The notes under the pieces: model-generated
What the model saw: only the letters and a program-made list of their open reading frames with translations
Databases searched by the model: none
Told to the model about the DNA's origin: nothing
Made by a program: the position numbers and the translations under genes
Shown: in pieces, positions 1-7,694 of the stretch
Numbering within the stretch: the stretch's first letter is position 1
How the letters are laid out: each line of letters begins with the position of its first letter
Assembly (NCBI GenBank): GCA_034926865.1
Contig: JAYFQP010000009.1
Location: 1-64,000 of the forward strand
From: RGIG1902 sp034926865
Lineage (GTDB): Bacteria > Bacillota > Clostridia > Oscillospirales > Butyricicoccaceae
Length of the DNA: 64,000 bases
Direction of reading: 5' to 3'

Positions 1-1
1 G

Positions 2-61
2 CTTCTGGAGATACAGGGAAAAGTGGTTCAGAGGCCGGGCAATTTTTTCGAAACAAAATAA
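2..61 (+). CDS. dprA: DprA/Smf C-terminal end (partial)
   Basis: The first bases keep an open frame that ends at TAA 59-61 and reads LLEIQGKVVQRPGNFFETK. This resembles the extreme C-terminal winged-helix end of DprA/Smf, the RecA loader for incoming single-stranded DNA, which typically ends in an L-x-LEL-x-G-x-V pattern. The position directly before topA fits the dprA-topA-trmFO order known from many Firmicutes. Only 19 residues are visible, so the call rests on this short match plus synteny. Confidence 0.6.
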   Translation, partial: LLEIQGKVVQRPGNFFETK

Positions 62-76
62 CTGACGGAGGACATA

Positions 77-2539
77 ATGTCTAAATTACTTATTGTGGAA
101 TCGCCCGCAAAGGCGAAGACAATAACAAAGTATCTCGGCGAAGGCTATAGCGTGGAGGCCTCAATGGGGCACCTGCGCGATCTTCCTAAAAAGGAACTTG
201 GCGTCGACGTGGAGAATAACTTTGAAGCAAAATATATTCCCATTGAAGGTAAAGATAAGATAATAAAAAACCTTAAGACGGCTGTCAATAAGGCCGATAT
301 CGTTTATCTTGCGACTGACCCTGACCGCGAGGGTGAAGCTATATCATGGCATCTTAAAGAACTTTTAGGTCTTGATGGCAGCAAGGCAAAACGCATAACT
401 TTCAACGAGATAACAAAAAAGGCGGTTACCGAGGCTGTGCAGGCTCCGAGAGAGCTTGACATGAACCTTGTGGACGCACAGCAGGCCAGAAGGATACTGG
501 ATAGGATAGTTGGCTATAAGCTTTCTCCCTTTCTATGGAGAAAGGTCAGAACCGGGCTTTCGGCAGGAAGGGTCCAGTCTGCCGTAACGAGAATGGTGGT
601 TGACCGCGAGCGTGAGATAAAAGCCTTTGAGCCAAGGGAATACTGGAGTATAGAAGTAACGCTCCAAAAAGAAGGAAAGAAATTCCTTTCAACCTTTCAG
701 GGGGATTCTAAGGGAAAAATCGAGCTTGAGAACGAGGACCAGACAAGCAAGATACTTGACGCCATAAACGGCAAGCCGTTTACCGTGGCTTCTGTCAAGA
801 ACAGCAAAAAGAAACGCCAGCCCGCTCCGCCGTTTATAACCTCTACGCTTCAGCAGGAGGCCTCGAGGAAGCTTTCAATGACGGCAAAGAGAACTATGTC
901 GGTAGCTCAGGAGCTTTACGAGGGTGTCGAGCTTGGCGCAGGCGGCGTAACGGGTCTTATCACATACATGAGAACAGATTCTCTTCGCATTTCTGATCAG
1001 GCTTTGGTGCAGGCAAGAGATTACATCGGGAATAAATACGGTAATGATTATAGGCCGCAGAAGCCAAGGGTATTCAAAACCAAAAAAGGCGCACAAGATG
1101 CCCACGAGGCCATACGCCCCTCTAATCCTGAGCTTGCGCCCGAAGAAATCAGGCAGTTTCTCACTGCCGACCAGTATAAGGTCTATCGCCTTATATGGTC
1201 ACGCTTTGTCGCAAGCCAGATGAGCGAAGCGGTTTTAAATACCATATCTATTGATATTGAAAACAGCGGCTATATTTTTAGAACCACCGGCCAGACAGTT
1301 GCTTTTCAGGGATTCCTTGCGCTTTATGAGGAGAGCCGCGATGATGCCCTCGATGATGAGGACTCCCGCCCGCTTCCAGAGCTTACAAGCGGCGATGTAC
1401 CCGAGCATATATCCACAGAGCCAAAACAGCATTTTACGCAGCCGCCACCAAGGTACACAGAGGCCTCTTTGATAAAGACTATGGAGGAAAAGGGAATAGG
1501 CAGGCCAAGCACATACGCGCCGACTATATCTGTGGTTCTCGAAAGAGAGTATGTCGCAAAAGAAGGCAAGGCGCTTAAACCCACCATGCTTGGAGAAGCT
1601 GTTACCGATCTTATGATTGATAAGTTCAGCGATATAGTTGATCTCAAGTTTACGGCCCAGATGGAAGATTCCCTTGACGAAGTAGAGAGCGGCGAGGTGG
1701 ATTATAGAAAGATACTTGAAAAGTATTATGATGGGTTTTCGAAAGAATTGGCCCAGGCTGAGATAGATCTCGAAAAGAAGCGCATCAAGGTAAAGGATGA
1801 GGAGACGGATATAGTCTGCGAGCTTTGCGGGCGCAAGATGGTCATTAAGTCCGGGCGCTTTGGCAAGTTCCTTGCATGTCCCGGATATCCGGAGTGCAAA
1901 AATACGAAGCCTATCGCGCAGGATACGGGCGTTCCCTGCCCTGTGTGCGGGGCAAAACTGCTCAAGAAGAAGTCAAAAAGCGGTTATTATTACTACGGCT
2001 GCGAGAAAAACCCTGAGTGCCCATTTATGACTTGGGATACACCTACGAAGCAAATATGCCCCAAATGCGGCGGCGTTATATATAAAAGATACACAAAAGC
2101 TGAAAAGAAGAATCTTTGTCACGTGCCGGGCTGTGGTTATGAAGAGCCTCTGCCTGAGAGAAAATCTACACGCAAGCCCAAAGCAGCCGAGGATGGCACA
2201 GAGGGTTTAACGGATGTCAAGAAGACAACTAGCGGGCGCAAGACAGCAGCTGAGTTTGGAACTAAATCTTCGGCGGTGAAGAAGCCTGCAAAGGGCCGCA
2301 AGGCCAAGGCCGAAACCGAAACTGCTGAGGTGAAGAAGCCTGCAAAGGGCCGCAAGGCCAAGGCCGAAACCGAGGCTACCGCGGTGAAGAAGCCTGCAAA
2401 GGGTCGCAAGGCCAAGGCCGAAACTGAGGCTACCGCGGTGAAGAAGCCTGCAAAGAGCCGCAAGGCCAAGGCAGATAACCAACCTGAAACGGCAGAAGGA
2501 AAGAAACCCGGAAGGAAGAAGAAAACAGATGAGCAATAA
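77..2539 (+). CDS. topA: DNA topoisomerase I (type IA)
   Basis: Type IA topoisomerase that relaxes negative supercoils by cutting and rejoining one strand. The N-terminal Toprim domain starts MSKLLIVESPAKAKTI and carries the DPDREGEAI acidic motif (about residues 80-90). The active-site tyrosine lies in GLITYMRTDS (about residue 300). Three four-cysteine zinc ribbons follow in roughly residues 587-700 (CELCGRK, CPVCG and CPKCG types). The last 100 or so residues are a Lys/Ala-rich tail with four 18-residue repeats. The length of 820 residues is longer than the usual ~700 because of this tail. GGAGG at 67-71 supports the start. The 3' end overlaps trmFO by 11 bases, so the two are probably co-transcribed. 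Confidence 0.97.
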   Translation: MSKLLIVESPAKAKTITKYLGEGYSVEASMGHLRDLPKKELGVDVENNFEAKYIPIEGKDKIIKNLKTAVNKADIVYLATDPDREGEAISWHLKELLGLDGSKAKRITFNEITKKAVTEAVQAPRELDMNLVDAQQARRILDRIVGYKLSPFLWRKVRTGLSAGRVQSAVTRMVVDREREIKAFEPREYWSIEVTLQKEGKKFLSTFQGDSKGKIELENEDQTSKILDAINGKPFTVASVKNSKKKRQPAPPFITSTLQQEASRKLSMTAKRTMSVAQELYEGVELGAGGVTGLITYMRTDSLRISDQALVQARDYIGNKYGNDYRPQKPRVFKTKKGAQDAHEAIRPSNPELAPEEIRQFLTADQYKVYRLIWSRFVASQMSEAVLNTISIDIENSGYIFRTTGQTVAFQGFLALYEESRDDALDDEDSRPLPELTSGDVPEHISTEPKQHFTQPPPRYTEASLIKTMEEKGIGRPSTYAPTISVVLEREYVAKEGKALKPTMLGEAVTDLMIDKFSDIVDLKFTAQMEDSLDEVESGEVDYRKILEKYYDGFSKELAQAEIDLEKKRIKVKDEETDIVCELCGRKMVIKSGRFGKFLACPGYPECKNTKPIAQDTGVPCPVCGAKLLKKKSKSGYYYYGCEKNPECPFMTWDTPTKQICPKCGGVIYKRYTKAEKKNLCHVPGCGYEEPLPERKSTRKPKAAEDGTEGLTDVKKTTSGRKTAAEFGTKSSAVKKPAKGRKAKAETETAEVKKPAKGRKAKAETEATAVKKPAKGRKAKAETEATAVKKPAKSRKAKADNQPETAEGKKPGRKKKTDEQ
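2279..2479 (+). repeat. 54-bp tandem repeat in topA tail
   Basis: Three full 54-base units begin at 2279, 2333 and 2387, with a diverging fourth from 2441. They are in frame with topA and encode KKPAKGRKAKAETE plus a variable four-residue end (TAEV, ATAV). The DNA is nearly identical between units, which points to recent expansion. The product is a basic, Lys-Pro-Ala-rich tail resembling bacterial histone-H1-like tails. Confidence 0.95.
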
Positions 2540-3851
2540 GGTAAAGGTCGTGGGAGCCGGCCTTGCCGGGTGTGAGGCCGCGTGGCAGCTTGCCATAAGG
2601 GGTTTTGAGGTGGAACTTTACGAAATGAAGCCTAAAGATAAATCTCCTGCTCACTCGAAACCATATTTTGCCGAGCTTGTATGTTCCAATTCTCTTCGCG
2701 GCAACAGCCTGTCAAATGCTCCCGGACTGCTCAAGGAGGAGATGCGAAGGTGCGGCTCTCTGATAATGGAAAGCGCCGAGGCAACCAGAACTCCGGCGGG
2801 CGGAGCTCTTGCTGTTGACCGCGATGGTTTTTCGGAATATATAACATCAAAAATAAACGCACATCCTAATATTACGGTAATAGAGGAAAGAGTAGAGTCT
2901 ATTCCTCATGGTGATGTCATAATTGCCACGGGTCCGCTTACCGATGGTGCGCTTTTTGAAGATATCAAGGCGCTGTTCGGCGGTGACATGACGCTTAACT
3001 TTTATGATGCCGCTGCGCCGATAGTCAGTTTTTCAAGCATAAATATGGACAAGGCCTTTTTTGCCTCAAGGTACGGAAAAGGCGATGCCGACTATATAAA
3101 CTGCACAATGGACAAAGAGCTTTATATCAGATTTGTACATGAGCTTTCCTCTGCGGAGGAGGCCCCGGTCAAAGGCTTTGAGGATAGCGCCGTCTTTGAG
3201 GGATGTATGCCCGTGGAGGTCATGGCTAGACGCGGGGAAGATACACTTCGTTTTGGGCCGCTTAAACCAAAGGGCATAACAGATCCTCAAACCGGGAAGC
3301 AGCCCTATGCCGTAGTTCAGCTAAGGGCTGACAACAAAGAGGCAACGATGTATAATATCGTGGGCTTTCAGACCCATCTCAAGTTCCCCGAGCAGAAACG
3401 TGTGTTTTCCATGATACCCGGCCTTGAAAATGCCGAGTTCCTGCGTTACGGAGTAATGCACCGCAACAGCTTTTTATCATCGCCTGGAAGGCTTGACAAG
3501 TTCTATCGCGTGATAAGCAAAGAGCATATAATGTTTGCCGGGCAGATAACAGGAGTTGAGGGATATATCGAGTCCGCGGCCTCGGGCATGTGCTGCGGCA
3601 TTAATATGGCGAGAAGGATGCTCTCTAAGGAGCTTATAGATTTTCCGACCAAGACTGCTTTAGGCGCGCTTGCAGCACATATAAGCCTTTATGAAGGAAA
3701 GAACTTTCAGCCTATGAATATAAACTTTGGTATAATAGATTCGCTTGAGGAACGGGTAAAGGGCAAACAGGCCAGATATGAGAAGGTGTCAGCGAGAGCT
3801 CTGGAGACCCTTGATGAGCTCTTGCCATCTGTCATGGAGGATGTAAAATGA
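2529..3851 (+). CDS. trmFO: Folate/FAD-dependent tRNA (uracil-5) methyltransferase
   Basis: TrmFO makes ribothymidine at position 54 in the tRNA T-loop, using methylenetetrahydrofolate and FADH2. The N-terminus VKVVGAGLAGCEAAWQLA is the FAD-binding dinucleotide fold. The following ELVCSNSLRGN and the late GQITGVEGYIESAASG segment are characteristic of the TrmFO/Gid family. At 440 residues it is full length. It overlaps topA by 11 bases and plsX by 4 (ATGA), giving tight translational coupling. The topA-trmFO pair is common in Firmicutes. Confidence 0.96.
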   Translation: MSNKVKVVGAGLAGCEAAWQLAIRGFEVELYEMKPKDKSPAHSKPYFAELVCSNSLRGNSLSNAPGLLKEEMRRCGSLIMESAEATRTPAGGALAVDRDGFSEYITSKINAHPNITVIEERVESIPHGDVIIATGPLTDGALFEDIKALFGGDMTLNFYDAAAPIVSFSSINMDKAFFASRYGKGDADYINCTMDKELYIRFVHELSSAEEAPVKGFEDSAVFEGCMPVEVMARRGEDTLRFGPLKPKGITDPQTGKQPYAVVQLRADNKEATMYNIVGFQTHLKFPEQKRVFSMIPGLENAEFLRYGVMHRNSFLSSPGRLDKFYRVISKEHIMFAGQITGVEGYIESAASGMCCGINMARRMLSKELIDFPTKTALGALAAHISLYEGKNFQPMNINFGIIDSLEERVKGKQARYEKVSARALETLDELLPSVMEDVK

Positions 3852-4894
3852 AGATCATAATTGACGTTATGGGAAGCGACAACGGCGCTGATGCCCTTGT
3901 CACCGGGGCGGTAAGAGCGCTTAAGGAAATCCCCGATATTGAGACCGTGCTTGTGGGGGACAGCGCAGAGATCAAACGGATACTTGGGCGCGAGGGAGCT
4001 TCCGGAGACAGGCGCATATCAGTGGTACATACCACCGAGGTCATAGATATGCATGACAGCCCCAGCCTTGCTTTCCGAAGGAAGAAAGATTCTTCAATGT
4101 CGGTGGCGCTAAACATGCTTGCGAGCGGAGAGGGAGACGCAATGCTTTCCGCCGGAAGCACAGGGGCGCTTTTGGCAGGCAGCACCTTCGTTGTCAAACG
4201 CATACCGGGCATTAGACGTCCGGCACTGGCCCCGGCCATGCCTACAAAATCGGGGAAGTCGCTGCTTATAGACTGCGGAGCAAATGTAGTATGCACGCCT
4301 GAGGATCTTTTGCAGTTTGCATATATGGGCTCCTGTTATACTGAAAAGCAGCTCGGAATAAATAATCCGCGCGTAGGGCTTATCAATAATGGTGCGGAGG
4401 ACTCAAAGGGGACGCCTGTATACGTCGAGGCATATAAGCTCCTTAAGGAAGCCGGGGAAAAGGGCGAAATAAACTTTGTAGGCAACGTCGAGGGGCGTGA
4501 CATCGCCATGGGAGCTGCCGATGTGCTTGTATGCGATGGCTTCACGGGGAATGTTGTTCTTAAGACATACGAGGGATTAGGGCTTTATCTTGTGGGCATA
4601 CTTAAGGGTATGTTCAAAAAGAATATTGCTACAAAGCTGGCAGCTCTGCTTGTAAGCTCAGGGCTTAAAGACCTTAAAAAGAGCATGGATTATAAAGAAG
4701 TGGGCGGAGCGCCTCTCCTGGGGATATCGCGCCCTGTGATAAAGGCCCATGGCTCCAGCGACCCGGAAGCTGCCAAGAGTGCCATAAGGCAGGCATGCGT
4801 ATTTGCACGCGGAGGTTTTATTGGCGAAATCGAGAAAAAAGCTCGATTTATGTCGCAAGAAAAAAATGGACAAAATCCTGAAGAAAATCAATAA
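3848..4894 (+). CDS. plsX: Phosphate acyltransferase PlsX
   Basis: PlsX converts acyl-ACP to acyl-phosphate, the first step of phospholipid synthesis in most Gram-positive bacteria. The N-terminal IIIDVMGSDNGADALVTGAV is the family signature, and the glycine-rich DGFTGNVVLKTYEG is conserved near the C-terminus. At 348 residues it is of normal size. It starts in a 4-base ATGA overlap with trmFO. The next gene is acpP, which supplies the acyl carrier, but fabD and fabG, often found between plsX and acpP, are absent here. Confidence 0.96.
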   Translation: MKIIIDVMGSDNGADALVTGAVRALKEIPDIETVLVGDSAEIKRILGREGASGDRRISVVHTTEVIDMHDSPSLAFRRKKDSSMSVALNMLASGEGDAMLSAGSTGALLAGSTFVVKRIPGIRRPALAPAMPTKSGKSLLIDCGANVVCTPEDLLQFAYMGSCYTEKQLGINNPRVGLINNGAEDSKGTPVYVEAYKLLKEAGEKGEINFVGNVEGRDIAMGAADVLVCDGFTGNVVLKTYEGLGLYLVGILKGMFKKNIATKLAALLVSSGLKDLKKSMDYKEVGGAPLLGISRPVIKAHGSSDPEAAKSAIRQACVFARGGFIGEIEKKARFMSQEKNGQNPEENQ

Positions 4895-4898
4895 AAGA

Positions 4899-4927
4899 GT
4901 TTACAACGGCATAAAGCTTTGTTATAA
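4899..4927 (+). promoter_or_regulatory. SigA-type promoter for acpP
   Basis: TTTACA at 4899-4904 and TATAAT at 4922-4927 are separated by exactly 17 bases. The promoter starts just after the plsX stop, so acpP can be transcribed independently of the upstream operon. This suits the high level at which acyl carrier protein is usually needed. Confidence 0.8.
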
Positions 4928-4963
4928 TCCACAGTTGTAATAGATCAAAAAGGAGGTTGTCTC

Positions 4964-5194
4964 ATGGTTTTTGAAAAGCTTTCCAAGCTTGTTGCAGAGC
5001 AGTTTGGCGTTTCGTCTGACAGCATTACTATGGAAACACATTTTATAAACGACCTTAGCGCCAACTCGATAGATATCGTCGATTTGATGCTCGCCGTTGA
5101 AGAAAGTTTTGATCTCGATGAAATCGAGGAAGATGCGCTTGAAAATGTCAAGACGGTAGGAGATGTCGTAAATTATATTTCCGACAGGATATAG
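4964..5194 (+). CDS. acpP: Acyl carrier protein
   Basis: Small acidic carrier (76 residues) that holds fatty-acyl chains on a 4'-phosphopantetheine arm. The serine to be modified lies in LSANSIDIVDLM, equivalent to the usual DSL motif but with Asn before the Ser and Ile after it. The four-helix pattern and acidic C-terminal half fit AcpP. AAGGAGG lies 7 bases before ATG. The pantetheinyl transferase AcpS that would activate it is encoded at 49159-49521. Confidence 0.95.
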   Translation: MVFEKLSKLVAEQFGVSSDSITMETHFINDLSANSIDIVDLMLAVEESFDLDEIEEDALENVKTVGDVVNYISDRI

Positions 5195-5206
5195 CGGTAT
5201 TATCCT

Positions 5207-5230
5207 CAGGGCCGGGTACATCCGGCCCTG
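5207..5230 (+). other. Hairpin between acpP and rnc
   Basis: CAGGGCCGG at 5207-5215 and CCGGCCCTG at 5222-5230 form a perfect 9-bp stem with a 6-base loop. There is no T-run after it, so it is not a standard terminator. It may protect the acpP mRNA 3' end or partly reduce read-through into rnc. Confidence 0.6.
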
Positions 5231-5258
5231 AAAACTATTATGAAAGGCGCCTTGGAAG

Positions 5259-5933
5259 ATGACTGAAGAAATTATGGGATATCGGTTTAAAGATCCCGAG
5301 CTTTTGGCAAATGCGCTTTGCCACAGTTCCTATGCCAACGAGCACAGGGAGAGAGGGTATAAGAGCAACGAAAGGCTCGAATATCTGGGAGACGCGGTTT
5401 TGGGAATGATAAGCGCCGAATATATTTATGGAAAATACAGTGACCTGCCCGAGGGTGAGATGACGAAGCTCAGGGCTTCCATCGTATGCGAGCAGTCGCT
5501 TTACGAGTTTGCCGAGGAGATCAGCCTCGGTTTAATGCTGCTTCTTGGCAAAGGCGAGATAAATGGCGGAGGAAACAAAAGGCCGTCTGTTTTGGCAGAT
5601 GCGGTTGAAGCTGTTTTGGCGGCCATTTATCTTGACGGCGGTTTGGATTCGGCAAAAAAGTTTATCCTTGAGTTTATTAAAACAAAAGCTGAAATAGTTG
5701 TCAGGGGCAATACACCCATAGACTATAAGACAACCCTGCAGGAGATAGTCCAGAAAAACCATCAGGAGACCCTTTCTTACCATGTGAAATCGGAAAGCGG
5801 CCCAGATCATGATAAATTGTTCGTGATAGAAGTGCATATCAATTCCAACCCTGTGGCAACAGGGGAGGGTAAGAGTAAGAAACAGGCAGAGCAGGCCGCC
5901 GCAAAGGCGGCATTGGAGCTTATGGGTGAATGA
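5259..5933 (+). CDS. rnc: Ribonuclease III
   Basis: Double-strand-specific endoribonuclease for rRNA and mRNA processing. The catalytic signature NERLEYLGDAVLGM is near residue 40, with a second metal-binding segment LADAVEAVLAAIYLDGG near residue 110. The C-terminal third is a double-stranded RNA binding domain (DYKTTLQEIVQ through KKQAEQAAAKAALE). At 224 residues it is of normal length. It overlaps the following radical SAM gene by 4 bases (ATGA). Confidence 0.97.
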   Translation: MTEEIMGYRFKDPELLANALCHSSYANEHRERGYKSNERLEYLGDAVLGMISAEYIYGKYSDLPEGEMTKLRASIVCEQSLYEFAEEISLGLMLLLGKGEINGGGNKRPSVLADAVEAVLAAIYLDGGLDSAKKFILEFIKTKAEIVVRGNTPIDYKTTLQEIVQKNHQETLSYHVKSESGPDHDKLFVIEVHINSNPVATGEGKSKKQAEQAAAKAALELMGE

Positions 5934-6910
5934 AAAGATCTATTATTCCCATTTTTATTCCTCATCTGGGCTGCCCCAATAACTGTGTATTCTGCAACCA
6001 GCGTCAGATTGCCTGTGAAAAGGAGCCGCAGCCTTATGAGGTAAGCCAGATTATTGAGTCGGCTCTTGAGTATGCCGAAAATCCACAGATATCCTTTTAC
6101 GGAGGCAGTTTTACGGCTATTCCCAGGCAGGCAATGCTAGGTTACCTCGAAGCGGCATATCCGTTTGTAGCAGCCGGGCAATGCGACAGCATACGTCTTT
6201 CCACCCGACCAGACGCCATTGATGAAGAGGTGCTTGACATTCTTGGCCGTTATGGCGTGAGGACAATAGAAATAGGCGCGCAGTCTATGGAAGACAGCGT
6301 GCTTGAAGCTTCGGGCCGCGGACATTCTTCTTCTGATACGCAAAGAGCTTCACATCTTATAAAGGAGCACGGATTCGAGCTTATTCTTCAGATGATGGTG
6401 GGCCTTCCGAAAAGCACTGCTGAAGACGAGAAGCGTACAGCTGTGGCCATAAGTGCCTTAAAACCGGACGGAGTCAGGATTTATCCCACTTGTGTGATAG
6501 AGAATACCCCCCTATATGAAATGTATAAAACAGGGCGCTATAAGGCTCTTACTGTTGAGAAGTCCGTTGATATATGCGCAGACCTTCTTGAGATTTTTGA
6601 TCAGAATCACATACCTGTAGTCAGGCTTGGGCTGAACCCCACGGAGGAGCTTTCGGGAGGAGCCGTAAAGGCAGGTGCGTATCATCCGTCTCTGGGCGAG
6701 ATGGTATATTCGAAGCGCTTTTTGAAAAAGATTCTTCCGCTTATACCAAGGGACAGGCCATATGATATAGTGGTGCAGCCCAAAATGCTCTCTGTTGCCA
6801 TAGGGCAAAAAAAGAGTAACCTTGTATATTTAAAGAGCATAAGCCGTCTTTGCAGAATAATCGCTGAAGAGGGGCTTCTAAAGCCTTTTGAAATCAGGGT
6901 CAAGGCATAA
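5930..6910 (+). CDS. Radical SAM protein, Elp3-like
   Basis: The N-terminus FIPHLGCPNNCVFCNQRQI holds a cysteine cluster (C-x4-C-x2-C) that binds the 4Fe-4S cluster and S-adenosylmethionine. SFYGGSFTAIP and STRPDAID are typical of the radical SAM half of Elp3-type proteins (COG1243). The 326 residues are too short to include the acetyltransferase domain of full Elp3, so this is the short bacterial form of unknown substrate, often found next to rnc in Clostridia. A role in RNA modification is a guess. It ends the operon before a terminator. Confidence 0.85.
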   Translation: MKRSIIPIFIPHLGCPNNCVFCNQRQIACEKEPQPYEVSQIIESALEYAENPQISFYGGSFTAIPRQAMLGYLEAAYPFVAAGQCDSIRLSTRPDAIDEEVLDILGRYGVRTIEIGAQSMEDSVLEASGRGHSSSDTQRASHLIKEHGFELILQMMVGLPKSTAEDEKRTAVAISALKPDGVRIYPTCVIENTPLYEMYKTGRYKALTVEKSVDICADLLEIFDQNHIPVVRLGLNPTEELSGGAVKAGAYHPSLGEMVYSKRFLKKILPLIPRDRPYDIVVQPKMLSVAIGQKKSNLVYLKSISRLCRIIAEEGLLKPFEIRVKA

Positions 6911-6956
6911 AGAGATTTCCCCGCGGTTTTGCTGATATAAACATAATAAGATAAAA

Positions 6957-6983
6957 AGGCTGAATCATTTATCGGTTCAGCCT
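6957..6983 (+). terminator. Terminator after radical SAM gene
   Basis: AGGCTGAA (6957-6964) pairs perfectly with TTCAGCCT (6976-6983). An A-run precedes it and CTTT follows, so it may work in both directions between the core operon and the minus-strand regulator gene. Confidence 0.65.
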
Positions 6984-7064
6984 CTTTGACATAAAGAATG
7001 ATTTGTTTAAGCGTGATTTTGCATATGCTGAGTTTAACATGGAAGAAGTTAATGATAAGCAGCG

Positions 7065-7286
7065 TTACTTTTTAGCGGGGTAGGGCGCTATTTCATCTGT
7101 ACAGTTAACAAGGTAATCAATGCTTGTTTCAAACAAATCGGCAAGCTTAATTAGTACCGCAGTCGGTATATTGAGCCGGCCAAGCTCATAATCGGAATAT
7201 GTTGTCTGATGAATATTTAGTAACCGTGCTACCTGAGCTTGAGTCATATCTTTGTCTTCACGCATGTTGCGGATTCTTTCATACAC
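7065..7286 (-). CDS. Small XRE-family transcriptional regulator
   Basis: A Cro/C1-type helix-turn-helix fills almost the whole protein: MTQAQVARLLNIHQTTYSDYELGRLNIP, then KLADLFETSIDYLV. The longest frame begins at GTG 7295, but the second GTG (7284-7286) gives the typical family start (M)YERIRNMRED and has GGGGTGAT upstream, so I start there (about 73 residues). It is divergent from the small gene at 7392 and the shared intergenic region carries two operator-like palindromes, suggesting autoregulation. Confidence 0.88.
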   Translation of the reverse strand: MYERIRNMREDKDMTQAQVARLLNIHQTTYSDYELGRLNIPTAVLIKLADLFETSIDYLVNCTDEIAPYPAKK

Positions 7287-7316
7287 GATAATCACCCCAG
7301 TCTCATTATGCCCCGA

Positions 7317-7352
7317 GGGAATATCCCTTATTGACTTTTAAGGGATATTCCC
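7317..7352. promoter_or_regulatory. Paired operator and divergent promoter
   Basis: GGGAATATCCCTT (7317-7329) and AAGGGATATTCCC (7340-7352) form a perfect 13-bp inverted repeat. Each arm is itself a GGG-N5-CCC near-palindrome, with centres 25 bases apart. The spacer contains TTGACT (7331-7336), and TAAACT follows 17 bases later (7354-7359), a plausible promoter for the + strand gene. A repressor on both arms would cover the -35 box. The neighbouring XRE protein is the obvious candidate. Confidence 0.7.
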
Positions 7353-7391
7353 ATAAACTGTAATAGAATAGTAAACTATGGATAGAGGGTT

Positions 7392-7601
7392 ATGTTTGTG
7401 GAGCAGGATGTTCGTAAATTGAGCATTGAGCGAATGAAACAATCGGTTGTGGATATAGGCGCAAAAGCTGCCGATATTGTCGAGATGTTGAAGTCGATAG
7501 AAGAAATGGTGGTTATCTCTGAAAATGCCTTGGTTAAGATGCAGCTGGAGCTTGAAGAACTTTATATATCTCTTGACGAAGTAGACGAAGTAAATGAATA
7601 G
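7392..7601 (+). CDS. Small coiled-coil protein, unknown function
   Basis: 69 residues with heptad-like spacing of Ile/Leu/Val throughout (IVEMLKSIEEMVVI, MQLELEELYISLDEVDEV) and an acidic C-terminus. There is no signal peptide, membrane segment or family I recognise. GAGGG lies 7 bases before the ATG. It is divergent from the XRE gene and downstream of the paired operator, so it is probably the main target of that regulator. It ends before a strong terminator. Confidence 0.65.
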   Translation: MFVEQDVRKLSIERMKQSVVDIGAKAADIVEMLKSIEEMVVISENALVKMQLELEELYISLDEVDEVNE

Positions 7602-7644
7602 TACATTTAAAATGGCAATACTGATAATCCAGAAATAAATAAAT

Positions 7645-7668
7645 CTCCCGGCCAAAAAGGGCCGGGAG
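7645..7668. terminator. Bidirectional terminator
   Basis: CTCCCGGCC (7645-7653) and GGCCGGGAG (7660-7668) form a perfect 9-bp stem, followed by TTCTTGCTTT. It lies between the small + gene and the convergent M20 amidohydrolase gene. Confidence 0.85.
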
Positions 7669-7694
7669 TTCTTGCTTTATTGTTGTTACTTTGC

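Noticed and set aside
2137..2596. Long minus-strand ORFs of 110 and 129 residues under the topA tail
   Set aside because: They are mirror readings of the 54-base repeats (Leu/Cys-rich repeats) with no ribosome site.
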